Shown piece after piece: positions 22,320-32,902 of a stretch of DNA of 64,000 nt. This stretch comes from Cryoendolithus antarcticus. Taxonomy: Eukaryota > Ascomycota > Dothideomycetes > Cladosporiales > Cladosporiaceae. The position numbers were made by a program, and so were the translations under genes. The DNA is taken from positions 744,001 through 808,000 of the forward strand of contig NAJO01000016.1 in assembly GCA_002077065.1 (NCBI GenBank), written 5' to 3'. Numbering within the stretch: position 1 is the first letter of the stretch; each line of letters starts with the position of its first letter. The notes under the pieces are model-generated. The model was given only the letters and a program-made list of their open reading frames with translations. It ran no database searches and had not been told where the DNA came from.

Positions 22320-23113
22320 CTACCACGCCACTTCTCGCATCTCCGCATCCACTCGCTCCCAGAAACTCATACCATACTTGCCCTTCTCCGCAGTGGCCAA
22401 CTCAACAACCACCCCAGCACCTTCATCCGGGTTCCGCTTGCCTCTGAAGCCATTCAGAGCAGTCGAACAATGACCCGGCGTCGCAGTATAGAAAGTCACG
22501 TCCGGGAACTGCTTCGCCATCTCCAGAGTCAAGACATTCAGCGCAGTCTTGCTGACCGAATACGACACCGAAGCTGTGGGCGGGAGCGTGCCAGTCGTAA
22601 GGGCGTGTATGGACGCGCGGCCGGAAGAGAGGTTGATGATCTTTGGGTTCGTCGACTTAAGAAGAAGTGGTATGAAGAGATGCGAGAGGAGAGCGGCAGA
22701 GGTGATATTGGTGTCGAACACCTTGTTGTACGCGTGGCGGAAGTCTGAGTAATCTGCTGAAGGGTTGAGGCCGATGCCAGCGTTGTTCACGAGGACTGAT
22801 GGACTCGCGTCAGCTTCTATGAGCAAGCTCAAGGCTACGGTTGGTCACGAGACGTACCATCGAGATATCCGAATTTGCTGGTGATCTCTTTGATAGCAGA
22901 TTGGATGCTCTCGTCGTCCGTCACGTCCAGGGCCAGGGGGTGGAAGGTCGCCTTCGCTCCTTCCCTCTGGAGCTGCGTTACTGCTTCCTTGGTTGCAGAC
23001 TCCTGTCTACTAGCCACAATGATCGTGCTCTCTGGCGCGCGTCCCGCGAGACCGCGAACGATGGAGAGACCGATGCCGCGATTTCCGCCGGTGACGAGAA
23101 TGATAGGAGCCAT
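22320..23113 (-). CDS. Short-chain dehydrogenase/reductase
   Basis: Two exons, complement(22320..22795, 22858..23113), 62-nt phase-1 intron (GTACGT..CATCAG); 243 residues. Classical SDR: cofactor motif ILVTGGNRGIGLSIV, NNAG after the splice (VLVNNAGIGLNP), catalytic Ser region IINLSSGRAS, and catalytic YSVSK (Tyr-x3-Lys). The TATPGHCSTALNGF segment is typical of carbonyl reductase-like fungal SDRs. Basic residues after the Gly motif (ASRQES) favour NADPH. Cytosolic, substrate unknown. Divergent from translin across 500 nt. Confidence 0.92.
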
Positions 23114-23612
23114 ATCGAGGGATGTGGGGGCATAGTAGGAGGAGGAGAATCTGGGACAACCTGTCAGGCAGACTAGAGGAGAATCTAGTAATTCCATCGA
23201 AGTCTCGTTGAGCAGTCGAGCTTCCCTTATATGTCATGCTGTCCAGACGGACATATCGTCGGAGCTGAACCTTAACTTCCGCCAAGAGCTCTTGATGTTG
23301 TACATGTTGTAGTACTACCTTCAGGTACAATCTATCTGCATGAAGTTGGCTCACCGTATTCGTGCTGTAATCGAATTGCCCAGATGAGCATATCATACAT
23401 TACCATGTAGATTAGTCGACGTCGATCGTGACTTCCCGAAGCAAGTACCCAGACTTCATCTCCGTTCAAACGTCCGTGATATTCACTATTCACAAACAAA
23501 CGACGTTCAAACGACGTCGTTAGACCAAACGTCCCGTCTGCGCGTAACGTAACGATTATCTCCGATCTATAAGCCTTTCTGCTTCGTCTGGGCCGACTCG
23601 ATCAAAGCCAGA
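23114..23612. promoter_or_regulatory. Divergent promoter, SDR and translin
   Basis: About 500 nt between divergent starts. The translin-proximal half has several related CAAACG elements: GTTCAAACGTCC near 23464, GTTCAAACGACGT at 23505-23517 followed by CGT, and CCAAACGTCCC near 23525. The 13-mer recurs exactly upstream of TIM9 (25525-25537). Function as a factor site is inference only. Confidence 0.35.
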
Positions 23613-24614
23613 ATGTCTGTGCAAAATGCCATGATGGAGTCGGGCCTGTTCGAGGACTTGCAGAAGAAGATCGACGAGGACACGCAAGTCAAGGACGTGA
23701 GTCTCTGCCGGTTTCTGTCGATACAAAATTCACTGCTGATGACTACTTCGTAGACCCTGCGCGAGATCGTCCAACAGCTCGAGAAGCAAGGTCAGCACAC
23801 GATTGATCAGACCAGCGCAAGGAGTACAAGACCTGACCGAATTGATTCTAGACCGCGCGACCCAAGCAACCTTGTCAAAAGCACATTCGACGCCTTCGGC
23901 AGAACGTAGGTAGTCTCCATCGGGCGCTGAGTCTGAACAAACGCTGATGTTGGACAGTATCGCCCGTTCTTCAGGCCGCACAATCGAGCATCGAGAATCA
24001 AGTCCAATCGATACAACGTCTGGCCGAAGTCGCTTCGAAGCACCCGTACTATCGCTACAACTATGCCTGGACTCGGGAGATGCAGAGCGCGGTGAGTGGC
24101 AATAGTCACGTCAATGGCTACAGACCGAAGCTAACGAAGTGCAACGAAGACCTTCTCGATCCTCTACTGTGCCTACCTGGGCGGTCTAAATACCCAAGCT
24201 GGCCACCTTCTCACTCTCTCTGAAGTCACTACGTTCATGCAAAGTACTCCCTTCCCTTCCCTTCTCTCCACTCTCTCCCATCCCATCCCCCTGATCCCCC
24301 TCGCAGTCCCTCCCTCAGCCCCCAATACAGACTCCTTCCACCTCACCCCCGAAGAGTACCTGCAATCGCTCATCTCGCTCGTCGACGAGCTCTCCCGACT
24401 CGCCAGGAACTCCGTCACACTCGGCGACACAGCTCGGCCACTGCAGATCAGCAAATTCATCAAGGATGTGCACGCAGGGTTTCAGGTGCTGAATCTGCGG
24501 AACGATGGGTTAAGGAAGCGGAGTGATGGTGTGAAGTATCGCGTCAAGGAGGCGGAGGATGTGGTGTATGATTTGAGTTTGAGGGGGCTGTTACCCGGGC
24601 AGGGGAAGGTGTGA
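23613..24614 (+). CDS. Translin (TSN)
   Basis: Six exons: 23613..23696, 23754..23790, 23852..23905, 23958..24091, 24150..24243, 24307..24614; 236 residues, the usual translin size (human 228). Translin is an octameric ring-forming single-stranded RNA/DNA-binding protein which, with TRAX, forms the C3PO endoribonuclease. Signature segments: EIVQQLEKQDRATQ near the N-terminus, YYRYNYAWTREMQ, then FHLTPEEYLQSLISLVDELS, LARNSVTLGDTARPLQISKF, AGFQVLNLRNDGLRKRSDG and EDVVYDLSLRG. The last intron (63 nt, GTACTC..CTCGCAG) is a multiple of three and stop-free, so its removal is inferred from family length; retention would insert 21 residues. No TRAX gene is in the window. Confidence 0.93.
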
Positions 24615-24990
24615 GGGGCTGCTGAGCTATGGGAAGGGCTGTCGCTGAGATAGTCAGAAGCAGAAGTGAAAGGTGGTTGAGAGCAGAGACTCTGGCAACC
24701 GCTGGGAGGTAGCTTTGGCTCGTGACTCCCTCATTTGCTAGTAACACAATGCATCGAAGTCGAGTCCACCCATGCTGTACAAATCATTCGCGGAGCATGA
24801 TCGCCACAACTCTCCCATCATCCTTCTCTGATGCACAGACTGCGATCCTATCGCAGCGCCGTGTATGCCTCTGTATACTCCTACAACCGCCCGATGGCCA
24901 CGGAACCCTTATGACCTAGTCCCCTTCGGTGTCATAGGGGTTTGGCCTTGCGCTCTGTCTTTCCTGCGCACACCCGTTTCGATCTTTACA

Positions 24991-25395
24991 TCATCTCCCT
25001 CCGCCCATACCCCCCTGCTGCGCCATCGCCGCATTCTGCTCCTGGAACCTCTCCCCAAGCCTCTCTGAGCTCTTCAAGAACTTGTCGACACACCGCATCA
25101 CACAGCCCTCTTCCTTCGATTGCAGCGATTTGGAGGTGAAGTCTGAGACGCAGTCGGTGAAGCAACGTTGTACGAGGTTGGAGTACATCTAATAGAAGCG
25201 TTAGGTCGTGGCTTGGAAGGGCGAGGGATCCAGGCGTGAAGACGAACGTTCATGAAGTCCTTCATTTGCTTGCGCTCCATGCGGCCTTGAAGCTCCATTT
25301 GCTCCTGGCGGTTTCTGGCGATGAATTTTAGCTGGGCGATCTCTCGCAGCAGGGTTCGGTGATCGTGTGACTGACAGTGCGTCCATTTGGCTCAT
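24991..25395 (-). CDS. TIM9: Mitochondrial intermembrane-space chaperone TIM9
   Basis: Three exons, complement(24991..25188, 25248..25314, 25376..25395), introns 59 and 61 nt; 94 residues from the first ATG, or 91 from the ATG at 25386, which gives the family-typical MDAL start. TIM9-TIM10 hexamers escort hydrophobic precursors across the intermembrane space to TIM22. The twin CX3C motif is intact: CFTDC and CVMRC, 15 residues apart. Flanks are diagnostic ([35 protein letters not shown]). Exon 1 is only 20 nt, joined in phase 2 across an intron with a CTAAA branch site. The second donor is a non-consensus GTTCGT. Confidence 0.9.
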
Positions 25396-27011
25396 GTTGG
25401 GCGAACGATGTAATTTCAAAGCGAATCGCTTTGTGTTATTCGATTTAACAATTCGATGTAAGGTCTTAGGCTGACGGTTGCTCTCTTCGTAGTTTGGCAA
25501 TAGGTAATTCGTGCTTCGACTGATGTTCAAACGACGTACAAATGCTCAAGCTCATGTCCGACGCTGGAACCGTTCGGGGTTAGCCAGCGGCACGAACCGT
25601 CAAACCTTACCTTACCAACACTTCGCTTAGTCACGCTAACATATTTGCGTGGCATAAACGGGCTCTCACCACCTATTGCATTTCTTGCCATACATCTACG
25701 CGTAGAAAGGTGACCTTGGTCAGGTCGAGTGCTACTTATGGCAGACGAGGATCAGCCATATCAGAGATCGTGGACGTTGATGAATGGCGCTGTGCCTCAT
25801 TTGACTTCATCGTACGCGACCACCTGCTGCTATCGAGTCGCGTAGGGACTGCAATTAGGAAGCTGTCGCAGACCCTACCCAAGCGGTGCGGACGACGATG
25901 CGATGGGATGAGGCAGCCGTTCGAAGTCGCTGACCATATCATCAGCGCCTGGCGTCTTCTCACATCTCGCGAACGACGTACGCCACGTCCATAGCGTGCG
26001 GAGCGCAACCAAAAGGTAGGGGGACTTTCAACTTGTGCATCCATAGTGGTGAGTATCACAGGTCAGCGACTGCGATGCCATCCGCAGGCGCTTCGACCGT
26101 GGAATCGCGAGGCTATCAAGTCGTAGAATGACCTCCAGCCTGTCACGGTAGCGCAGCAACCTCGCATGCCTTCGGCAGGCGTGGCCCTTTGTTGCGTCCG
26201 CTGAGCACCGAGACGCTGTAGATCGGCTGTGACGATGGATGAATAAGGGAGACAGTACTGATTTGGGCGCCGTCTTCACATCGCGATGCTCATCCTCGAA
26301 GAGATGGATATACCATAGACGCATTCATGCCAGCATCTCGGCAACACGACCCGCGGCACGCTGATCCAGAACACGTACAGTGCATACGTGCATGCTGCGA
26401 CGTCATGAATAAATGAGGTGTCATGTTGTGTGCCTTGGAGGTCTGCGTTTCGAAATGTCGCCTGCCTTGGTGTCCTATTTTGGGACGCATGATGTACAGA
26501 GCCTGAGGTAAGCGCAGGTGTTCGTTGGTAGGTAAGGGCAGAACGTGGCTGTGCACTGCAGTGATTGAGTATCAAACTCTGCAACACCACTTTCGTCTGA
26601 AACACAGATCTGCATGAGCGTAATAAATGTCATTGACTTTGACGTGCTGAGCTACTTTGCTGGACAGATGTGTAGGGCATCACGCGATGATCGGGTTTGA
26701 TGTGTAGTGGATGCAGCAGCTGATCTCTGGACTTTGAGCATCTGTCTCATCAGGCTTGGCAGGCCGCATACCTTAGCTCTCCCAGCAGCGCAATCTCGCA
26801 TAGGCACACGCCGCGGTGCCGTCGTGCGCGGACAGCTTTTTTGCATGCCCACATCATGCTATGCGACTCCTCGCGCCTCATTGCATACGGTTCTCGTTTC
26901 CGAACACAACACCTCGCTATCCTCGACGCTAGTCAACAGTACCCGCGGACAACTCCTGAACGTGGCCTCCATGCAGTGACCGCGCGACAATAGCTGCACA
27001 GTCACGCGCTC
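25396..27011. other. Intergenic region between TIM9 and RhoGAP
   Basis: 1.6 kb, divergent. No supported frame; small minus-strand frames near 26.0-26.6 kb have no motifs. Contains the exact 13-mer GTTCAAACGACGT at 25525-25537 shared with the translin promoter. Confidence 0.45.
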
Positions 27012-29768
27012 ATGGCCTCCACTGTGCGCGAAGCACAACCAGCGCCGGTGCAGAGCGAATCATTGAAGGGATGGTGGAGGCAGTTCAAGAGGAGTGACAA
27101 GAAGCCTCAGGAGCAACCAGGTATGCGCCTACAATTTCTTTTGTTGAGGCGAGACGCGCGATATGAAGTGAGCGCGTGGCGCGTAGATGGGATAACAATG
27201 GCAAATGCCATCTTGCACGGTGTTTGCAATGTGCAGAAAAGGACAGCAGCCTGATAACAACATGTGTAGGCATAGAATCGGATCAGGGCATCTTTGGCAT
27301 CCCACTACAGACTTCCATACGGTACGCCAACGTAGCGATCTCGCTGTTCAATGATGAGGGACAAAGCTACATCTACGGCTATGTGCCGATCGTGGTTGCC
27401 AAATGCGGTGTCTTTTTGAAGGAGAAAGGTCTGTGATGCCATACCACAAGGAAGGCGCGATTCACTAACAAGTAAATCAGCAACCGACGTGGAGGGTATC
27501 TTTCGACTAGCTGGCAGCGAGAAACGCATCAAAGAGCTCAAAGTCGCGTTCAACTCGCCTGATCGCTATGGCAAGGGCTTGGATTGGTCAGGGTACACCG
27601 TTCACGATGCTGCCAATGTCTTGCGGAGATACTTCAATCTGCTGCCGGAGCCGATCATACCACTCGAGTTCTATCGGCGATTCAGGGAGCCTCTGATGAA
27701 CCACCAGGCGCAAGCGGTGGGCGAGATGGATGCACAAAGCCCGACAATTGGTGACTTCGATGACAAGAGTGCAATTCGGATCTACCAAGCGCTCATCACT
27801 GAGCTGCCACCTCTCAACAGACAGCTTTTGCTGTATATCCTCGACCTACTGGCAGTCTTCGCAAGCAAGTCAGATCTGAATAAGATGACTACACCAAACC
27901 TGGCAGCCATCTTCCAGCCTGGTCTGCTTTCCCATCCGGATCATGACATGGCGCCGCAAGAGTACAGATTGTCGCAAGATGTCCTGATTTTCCTCATCGA
28001 GAATCAGGACAGCTTCCTGATCGGCATGCCGGGGACAGCAGCTGACCAAGGCACGGTGGAGGAAGTCAGCGGTGGCAGTCCCAAGACGTCCACACCAGCA
28101 ACACCGAATCGCTCGAAGACCTTGATAGGACGATCAAGTTCAAACGCCAGCACAGCTGCTGGAAGTCGGTGGGGTAGCATCAAGCGAAATGCCTCTGTCT
28201 CGAGTCGCACAAGCAGGCGCGCAGATGGTGGTCCGACACCTGTCGGCACTACAGGCGTACCTTTGACACCCAGCGGAAGCGTACATCGAAGTAATACTGT
28301 GCCCTCCCGACGTGCGGGCAGTGCTGCGGCGTCGCCCCGATATGGGCGGGAGAAGCACTCCGATGCTTCGACGCCAGGTCGGGATACACCACCCGTGGTC
28401 CTCGCTGACACGCTCAAGAGGGAGTCATCTGTTCAGAACACGCCAATAGCCGCATCCGGACCCGGATTTCCCCTTTCGCCACCTGAGATCACTTCGGCGT
28501 CCTCAAGTGAGGCAACGACACCGTTGGCCACTGTTGCGAGTGACACTTCATCTGCGACTACTCGCGACTTTCGCACGCCGAAGCGAGACACGACGCCTCT
28601 CTTGGCACCGCCGGTCAGCATCAATGAACGGACTCGTAGTCAAGATCGTCAAGCTAGCACCGCGTCAACGTCGTCGGCCGCATCAGGTCTTCTCAACATC
28701 TTCAAGCAGTCACCAGGTTCCGATAGCGATGGCAGGAAGCCTAACAAGCTCCAGAAGAAGCGCATACCTGGGTCATCACTGTCGAGTGCACAGAGTTCCA
28801 CACAGAGTCTGGGCAAGGAAGCGCAAGATGCGCTGCCACGCTCCCCGACTACGCCTATGTACACGGCCCAGTCGCAGCATGAGGGAAACAGCTATGTTGA
28901 TCATCCTGGCTCAGCAGGACCAGCACATTCAACACCGCAACGAATGCCTACAGACGCCACCCTCAAGCCTACGATCTCACCCTCCAACTCGTTTCACAGT
29001 CATGTCAGCGTTACGGACCAGAGTGATGCCGATATGGTTGGCGACGATATGCCTGCAGGCTCGAACGAATCTCCGGATAAGCAGAAGCGAAGACATCGAT
29101 GGCGCTTCTCCCGCGGTCAGAACAAGTATGATGGACCCGCTTCGCCACCACCAGCGTCCACGCCATACAGCACAATGCCACCGAAAGAGCACGCCATGTC
29201 TCGCTCCACCATTGGCAGTAGCAGCGCGGCAGGCTCGCAACCTCGTCGCAGCTTCCAGGAAGCTACACCATCTGGGAACTATGGCAACGAACAGTCACCT
29301 GGCATGTCGCTCGCGGCCCAGGTGCCTTCTGCTAGCCAGTCAGCTGCTACAGACTCCAGCGTGTTCTCTGACAGTGAAAGAGAGAAGAAAGGACCCATGG
29401 GCTGGATCCGCAATAAGATCCAGGAGAGGAAGGAGAAAGACGCCGAGAAGAAGTCACGGACCCTCAGTCGTCCGGATGGCGAAAGCAAACCGGACCTGAG
29501 AATTCCCGGTCAAGGGCAGGTAGATGGTGTGCCGATGAGAGGCAATAGTATGGACATGCAGAGAAGCATGAACGAGGAGACGGGTACTGTGACACCGCAA
29601 GGCGGCGTTTCTAGTGCAGGCATGGGGAGCGCTGAGGGCTCAGCACCAACGAGGCGACCGCTGAGCCAGATCTTGGATCCTCAGGCACCAGCACTAGGGC
29701 AGGCGCAAGCGCTCGGTCAGCGGGAAAGTCTGAATACTGTGCAGGAGGGCAGACCAGCAGCGCCCTAA
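27012..29768 (+). CDS. Rho GTPase-activating protein, SAC7-like
   Basis: Three exons, 27012..27120, 27270..27428, 27481..29768, introns 149 and 52 nt; 851 residues. RhoGAPs switch off Rho/Cdc42; SAC7-type members control Rho1, wall integrity and actin polarity. The RhoGAP domain spans about residues 40-260: FGIPLQTSIRYANVAIS, YGYVPIVVAKCGVFLKEK, and the arginine finger EGIFRLAG (Arg about 98). Later come YTVHDAANVLRRYFNLLPEP and the MTTPNLAAIFQPGLL motif. The remaining ~590 residues are disordered and Ser/Thr/Pro-rich with many SP/TP sites, ending with a basic amphipathic GWIRNKIQERKEKD segment near residue 720-735. That long tail is typical of filamentous-fungal orthologues and is a probable phospho-regulatory region. 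Confidence 0.93.
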
Positions 29769-30853
29769 TCATGGCGGACCTGCGCAAAACACTGGAGAGC
29801 ATCGGAAACAGTCTGGCATTACCTCTCGTATGTTCATAGGGTAGGGTAAAGATGACGTACTATAATGCGTTGGCCTTGGCCACGCTTAGTCAAGGCCCCT
29901 TTTCATGGTTTCGCCACTGGCCTGGCTGGTCATTATTTGCAGTTGCTCCAACGCGAATTTCAATTCTCACACCAAAGCGCGCGAAGTACGCCGGCAAAGG
30001 GACCACAGAGCTATTTCTACGTCCCGGACTTACGCAGAGCACGCGCTGACAGATTCACACGGGCTATCGGCAGACGACGGCAAAGGTACAAACTGCGAGT
30101 GCAGCATTACGTACACGACCATCTCCTGCTCGCAGCTGCGTCTCAATGCCCTGGCGCTTATCACAGTATTTTCAACTCCAACAGAGGCCTTGTGATATCC
30201 ATTTTCCGCTGAGCGTACGGTCTGCACAACATGTTCGCGGTGCTACTAAGACTGTGCTTGCATGCACTGCCCGCGATCTGAAGCTAATCATTTTCAGGTA
30301 CTGTGCTGCTAAAGTGCATGGTGGCGTTGCTTCAGCCTCAGCATTGGGGTACGGCAAACGACGCTTGAGAAGTACGGCCAAGCCTCGTTGCTATGTACAA
30401 CCCAGTACGCGATTCGCACAAGCTGCTTCAGACCGCGGCTTACAATTTGCTTTGAGGCCCGGCGACCTGGCCAGCTGCCTCTTGCACAGCCCTGCGCATT
30501 CTGGCTCTGCAAAATCTGGCCTGGAACATAGCAGTCAGAGATGCTGTGCTTTGAAAGCATGTAATCGCCAGACACTAGGGCTCTGCATGTGCGCAAGGCT
30601 GCAAATCAGCCTGGTCAACGACAGTTGAACAAATCGATCTTCGGTGCACAAGGCTGTCAACACTATTGATAGCCTATACGACGGACAACGTTGCACTGCC
30701 ATAGCCTCGATTACATTACTGGATGTATAAAGGCACTGGTTTTCAGACGTTCGTACCTCGTCCTTCAGATCCAGCAATCACATGCTTCAAAACGTCCCCA
30801 CTCGAACTCGAAGTCTTCCTACACCCAACTCCCGCAGCTCATCGGATTCGAAG
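29769..30853. other. Intergenic region
   Basis: About 1.1 kb between the 3' end of the RhoGAP gene and the start of the secreted Cys-rich gene. No recognisable gene; the last 130 nt hold a TATA box (separate entry). Confidence 0.45.
30726..30731 (+). promoter_or_regulatory. TATA box of the Cys-rich secreted protein
   Basis: TATAAA in the context GATGTATAAAGGC, 123 nt upstream of the preferred ATG at 30854. It is the best TATA match seen next to a gene here and fits a strongly inducible gene. Confidence 0.45.
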
Positions 30854-31540
30854 ATGCGTCACCAAATCATCGCCTCTATTGCAGCCCTGCTCAGCTACAC
30901 CCTCCTCCCCTGCACCGCAAACCCCATCAGCCCCCCGGCAACGCGAGTCGCCCGCTCCCCTGACGACACATTATTAAGCCTGGCTAGCGCCTTCTGGGAA
31001 ATGTACAGCCCGACCCCGACCCCCGAACAACTCGACGCAAACGACTGTGCCCAAAATGTCGAAGCCTGCGCCCGCGCCTCAAACACCAGCCCTCTCCGCG
31101 CCCCGACCTGCGCTCACTCGCAAGACTGCGTAGCCTACTGCCAAGGCGTCTTGGGCCCGAAGGTGAAAGACCCGGGCGCGAATTGCAGTCCCGCCACCGA
31201 CCCAAGCACCGGCGAGAATCTCGGAGGCCGCTGCACGTGCTGGGACGGTAAGGGTATTGTTGATGTTGTGACGGAAGGACTGCGAGGCGTGGGCGAAATG
31301 GCATGCTTTGTATGGGATGACGGCCTTGTAGCCACCGAGGAGTTTTTGAAGGTTGTGGGGAAGTTGCCGGAGGCGAAGGCTCTTGCCTGGGCGGGGAGGA
31401 TTATGAAGTATGGGGGAAAGTTGCTTGCACGGGGGAGCAAGCTTGGGAAGTGCGATAATCCGATCTGCCCGGGGTTGGTGTTCACTGTTGTTGATATCAA
31501 ACATGCCGAGAAGCAGTTGGGGTTGTTGGATATGTGCTAG
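30854..31540 (+). CDS. Secreted cysteine-rich protein with defensin-like Cys pattern, unknown function
   Basis: Single exon, 228 residues from the ATG at 30854; the ATG 24 codons upstream would place a polar stretch before the signal peptide. The signal peptide is MRHQIIASIAALLSYTLL with cleavage near CTANP. The mature part has 12 cysteines. Cys 86, 92, 96, 111, 127 and 129 form C-x5-C-x3-C-x14-C-x15-C-x-C, the spacing type of cysteine-stabilised alpha-beta folds; Cys 65 and 72 precede it. The C-terminal ~90 residues (CFVWDDGLVATEEFLKVVGK, KCDNPICPGLVF) carry four more cysteines and an amphipathic region. No GPI signal or known enzyme motif. It is a candidate effector or antimicrobial-type protein; that role is inference from size, secretion and Cys content. 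Confidence 0.75.
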   Translation: MRHQIIASIAALLSYTLLPCTANPISPPATRVARSPDDTLLSLASAFWEMYSPTPTPEQLDANDCAQNVEACARASNTSPLRAPTCAHSQDCVAYCQGVLGPKVKDPGANCSPATDPSTGENLGGRCTCWDGKGIVDVVTEGLRGVGEMACFVWDDGLVATEEFLKVVGKLPEAKALAWAGRIMKYGGKLLARGSKLGKCDNPICPGLVFTVVDIKHAEKQLGLLDMC

Positions 31541-32902
31541 TGTGTGGGTTGCAAGTTCTGGGGAATGGGCTTATGAGTTGGAGAAGCTGAAGGGTGCTTG
31601 TCGTATTGCGTTGGAACAGCAAGGTGATGGACTACTCTGCTCCTGACGAAGCACAGGGAATGGCATGATCTCGGTAGCATCTATGTGGTTGATCGTTCTC
31701 GTCTACTGTAATACTTTTGTGCCTCCGAACAGTCTGTGTCAACCAACGGCAAGGGCTTACAATATTGCGCAATGCCAGCATTGTACGGCATGGTAGAATG
31801 TGCGGCTCGTGGTGGCCATGTCCCTTCCACCTCACGGTGCATGTCAATGTTGACCATGACCACAAACCTTACTACAATAGCTTTACCTAAGCTGTGGTCA
31901 AAGGACAACCTTTCTTCCCCTCCCGACTGGACAGCTACGAATAGCAACTCCCGCAGCTTCTGAACACCACGCATCCCTGCCTCGCCACTCCACTCGTGTT
32001 GTGAACTCCGATGCAGCGCTCCATGAAACCCATATACACACACGAGTCGACATTATGACGCTCGCATTTCGGACGACCGCACCGTGAAGTCTTGGCCAAG
32101 ACGGTAGGCAAATTGCCTGCCAGACCGAAGGCGGATCAGCCTATACAGAAGCTCAAGCGACGTCGATCATGACGACGCTATGGACTAGGATGACCCCTCC
32201 CAACATTCTGGAAATACTGCAGGCATCTCACTGTCTCACGGACACGCGCAGGATGATCTCGTGGAACTTCACCTTGGAACACAAAAACATGTCATCCGAA
32301 CATATCCTGACACAACGGCTGCGTCGCATCACCTCAGCGGACACGGAATCCGACGCCTCGGCCGTTTGGTGAGTAACGGCAAAGGAAGCATCCACTCGTG
32401 AGCCGTCGCGGCCGCACAGGCCCTCCCAGATCGCCCGCTGCAGCAGTTCTGCAAGCGCGGCGATCTTGCCTCGTATTCAGCTGGGGAAGCTTTTCCCATC
32501 CAATTGCCATTCACATCACTTTTCTACTCTGTCAGCGTTTCATCTCTCAATCGCCGCTTGTTGTACATATCACGCGCGCGCATATTCGTTTACTGGAAGG
32601 AGGTGACAGGAACGATTAGCATCGATATCAAGCATTGCGCTATAGACGACTCTGAGGCGTAAGCGAGGTTGGTGATCTCTGGTGTACCGTCAGCCACCCG
32701 CGTAATTCTATAGCAAGGCCAGGTTAGTCAGAGCTCTATCTCGTGTTCGAGAAGTCTGCGCGAGCGCGTGACGAAGATCACGTATCGATGCTGATGCCGT
32801 TCGTGCTTACAGGCGCTCTGCCCGCTACCTTTCGTTGATTGCACACGGTCCTGCGACTTCCCACCAACGCGCGCATAGGCACCGGCCACACGCACCTTCA
32901 CG
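31541..32902. other. Intergenic region
   Basis: About 1.36 kb with only short motif-less frames on both strands. It contains the presumed promoter of the GPI-anchored protein gene; no clear TATA box. Confidence 0.45.

Noticed and set aside
28507..29499. 330-codon plus-strand frame inside the RhoGAP tail
   Set aside because: It is a shifted frame over the Ser/Pro-rich coding exon; low-complexity codons keep it open. The RhoGAP frame is supported by domain motifs and splicing.
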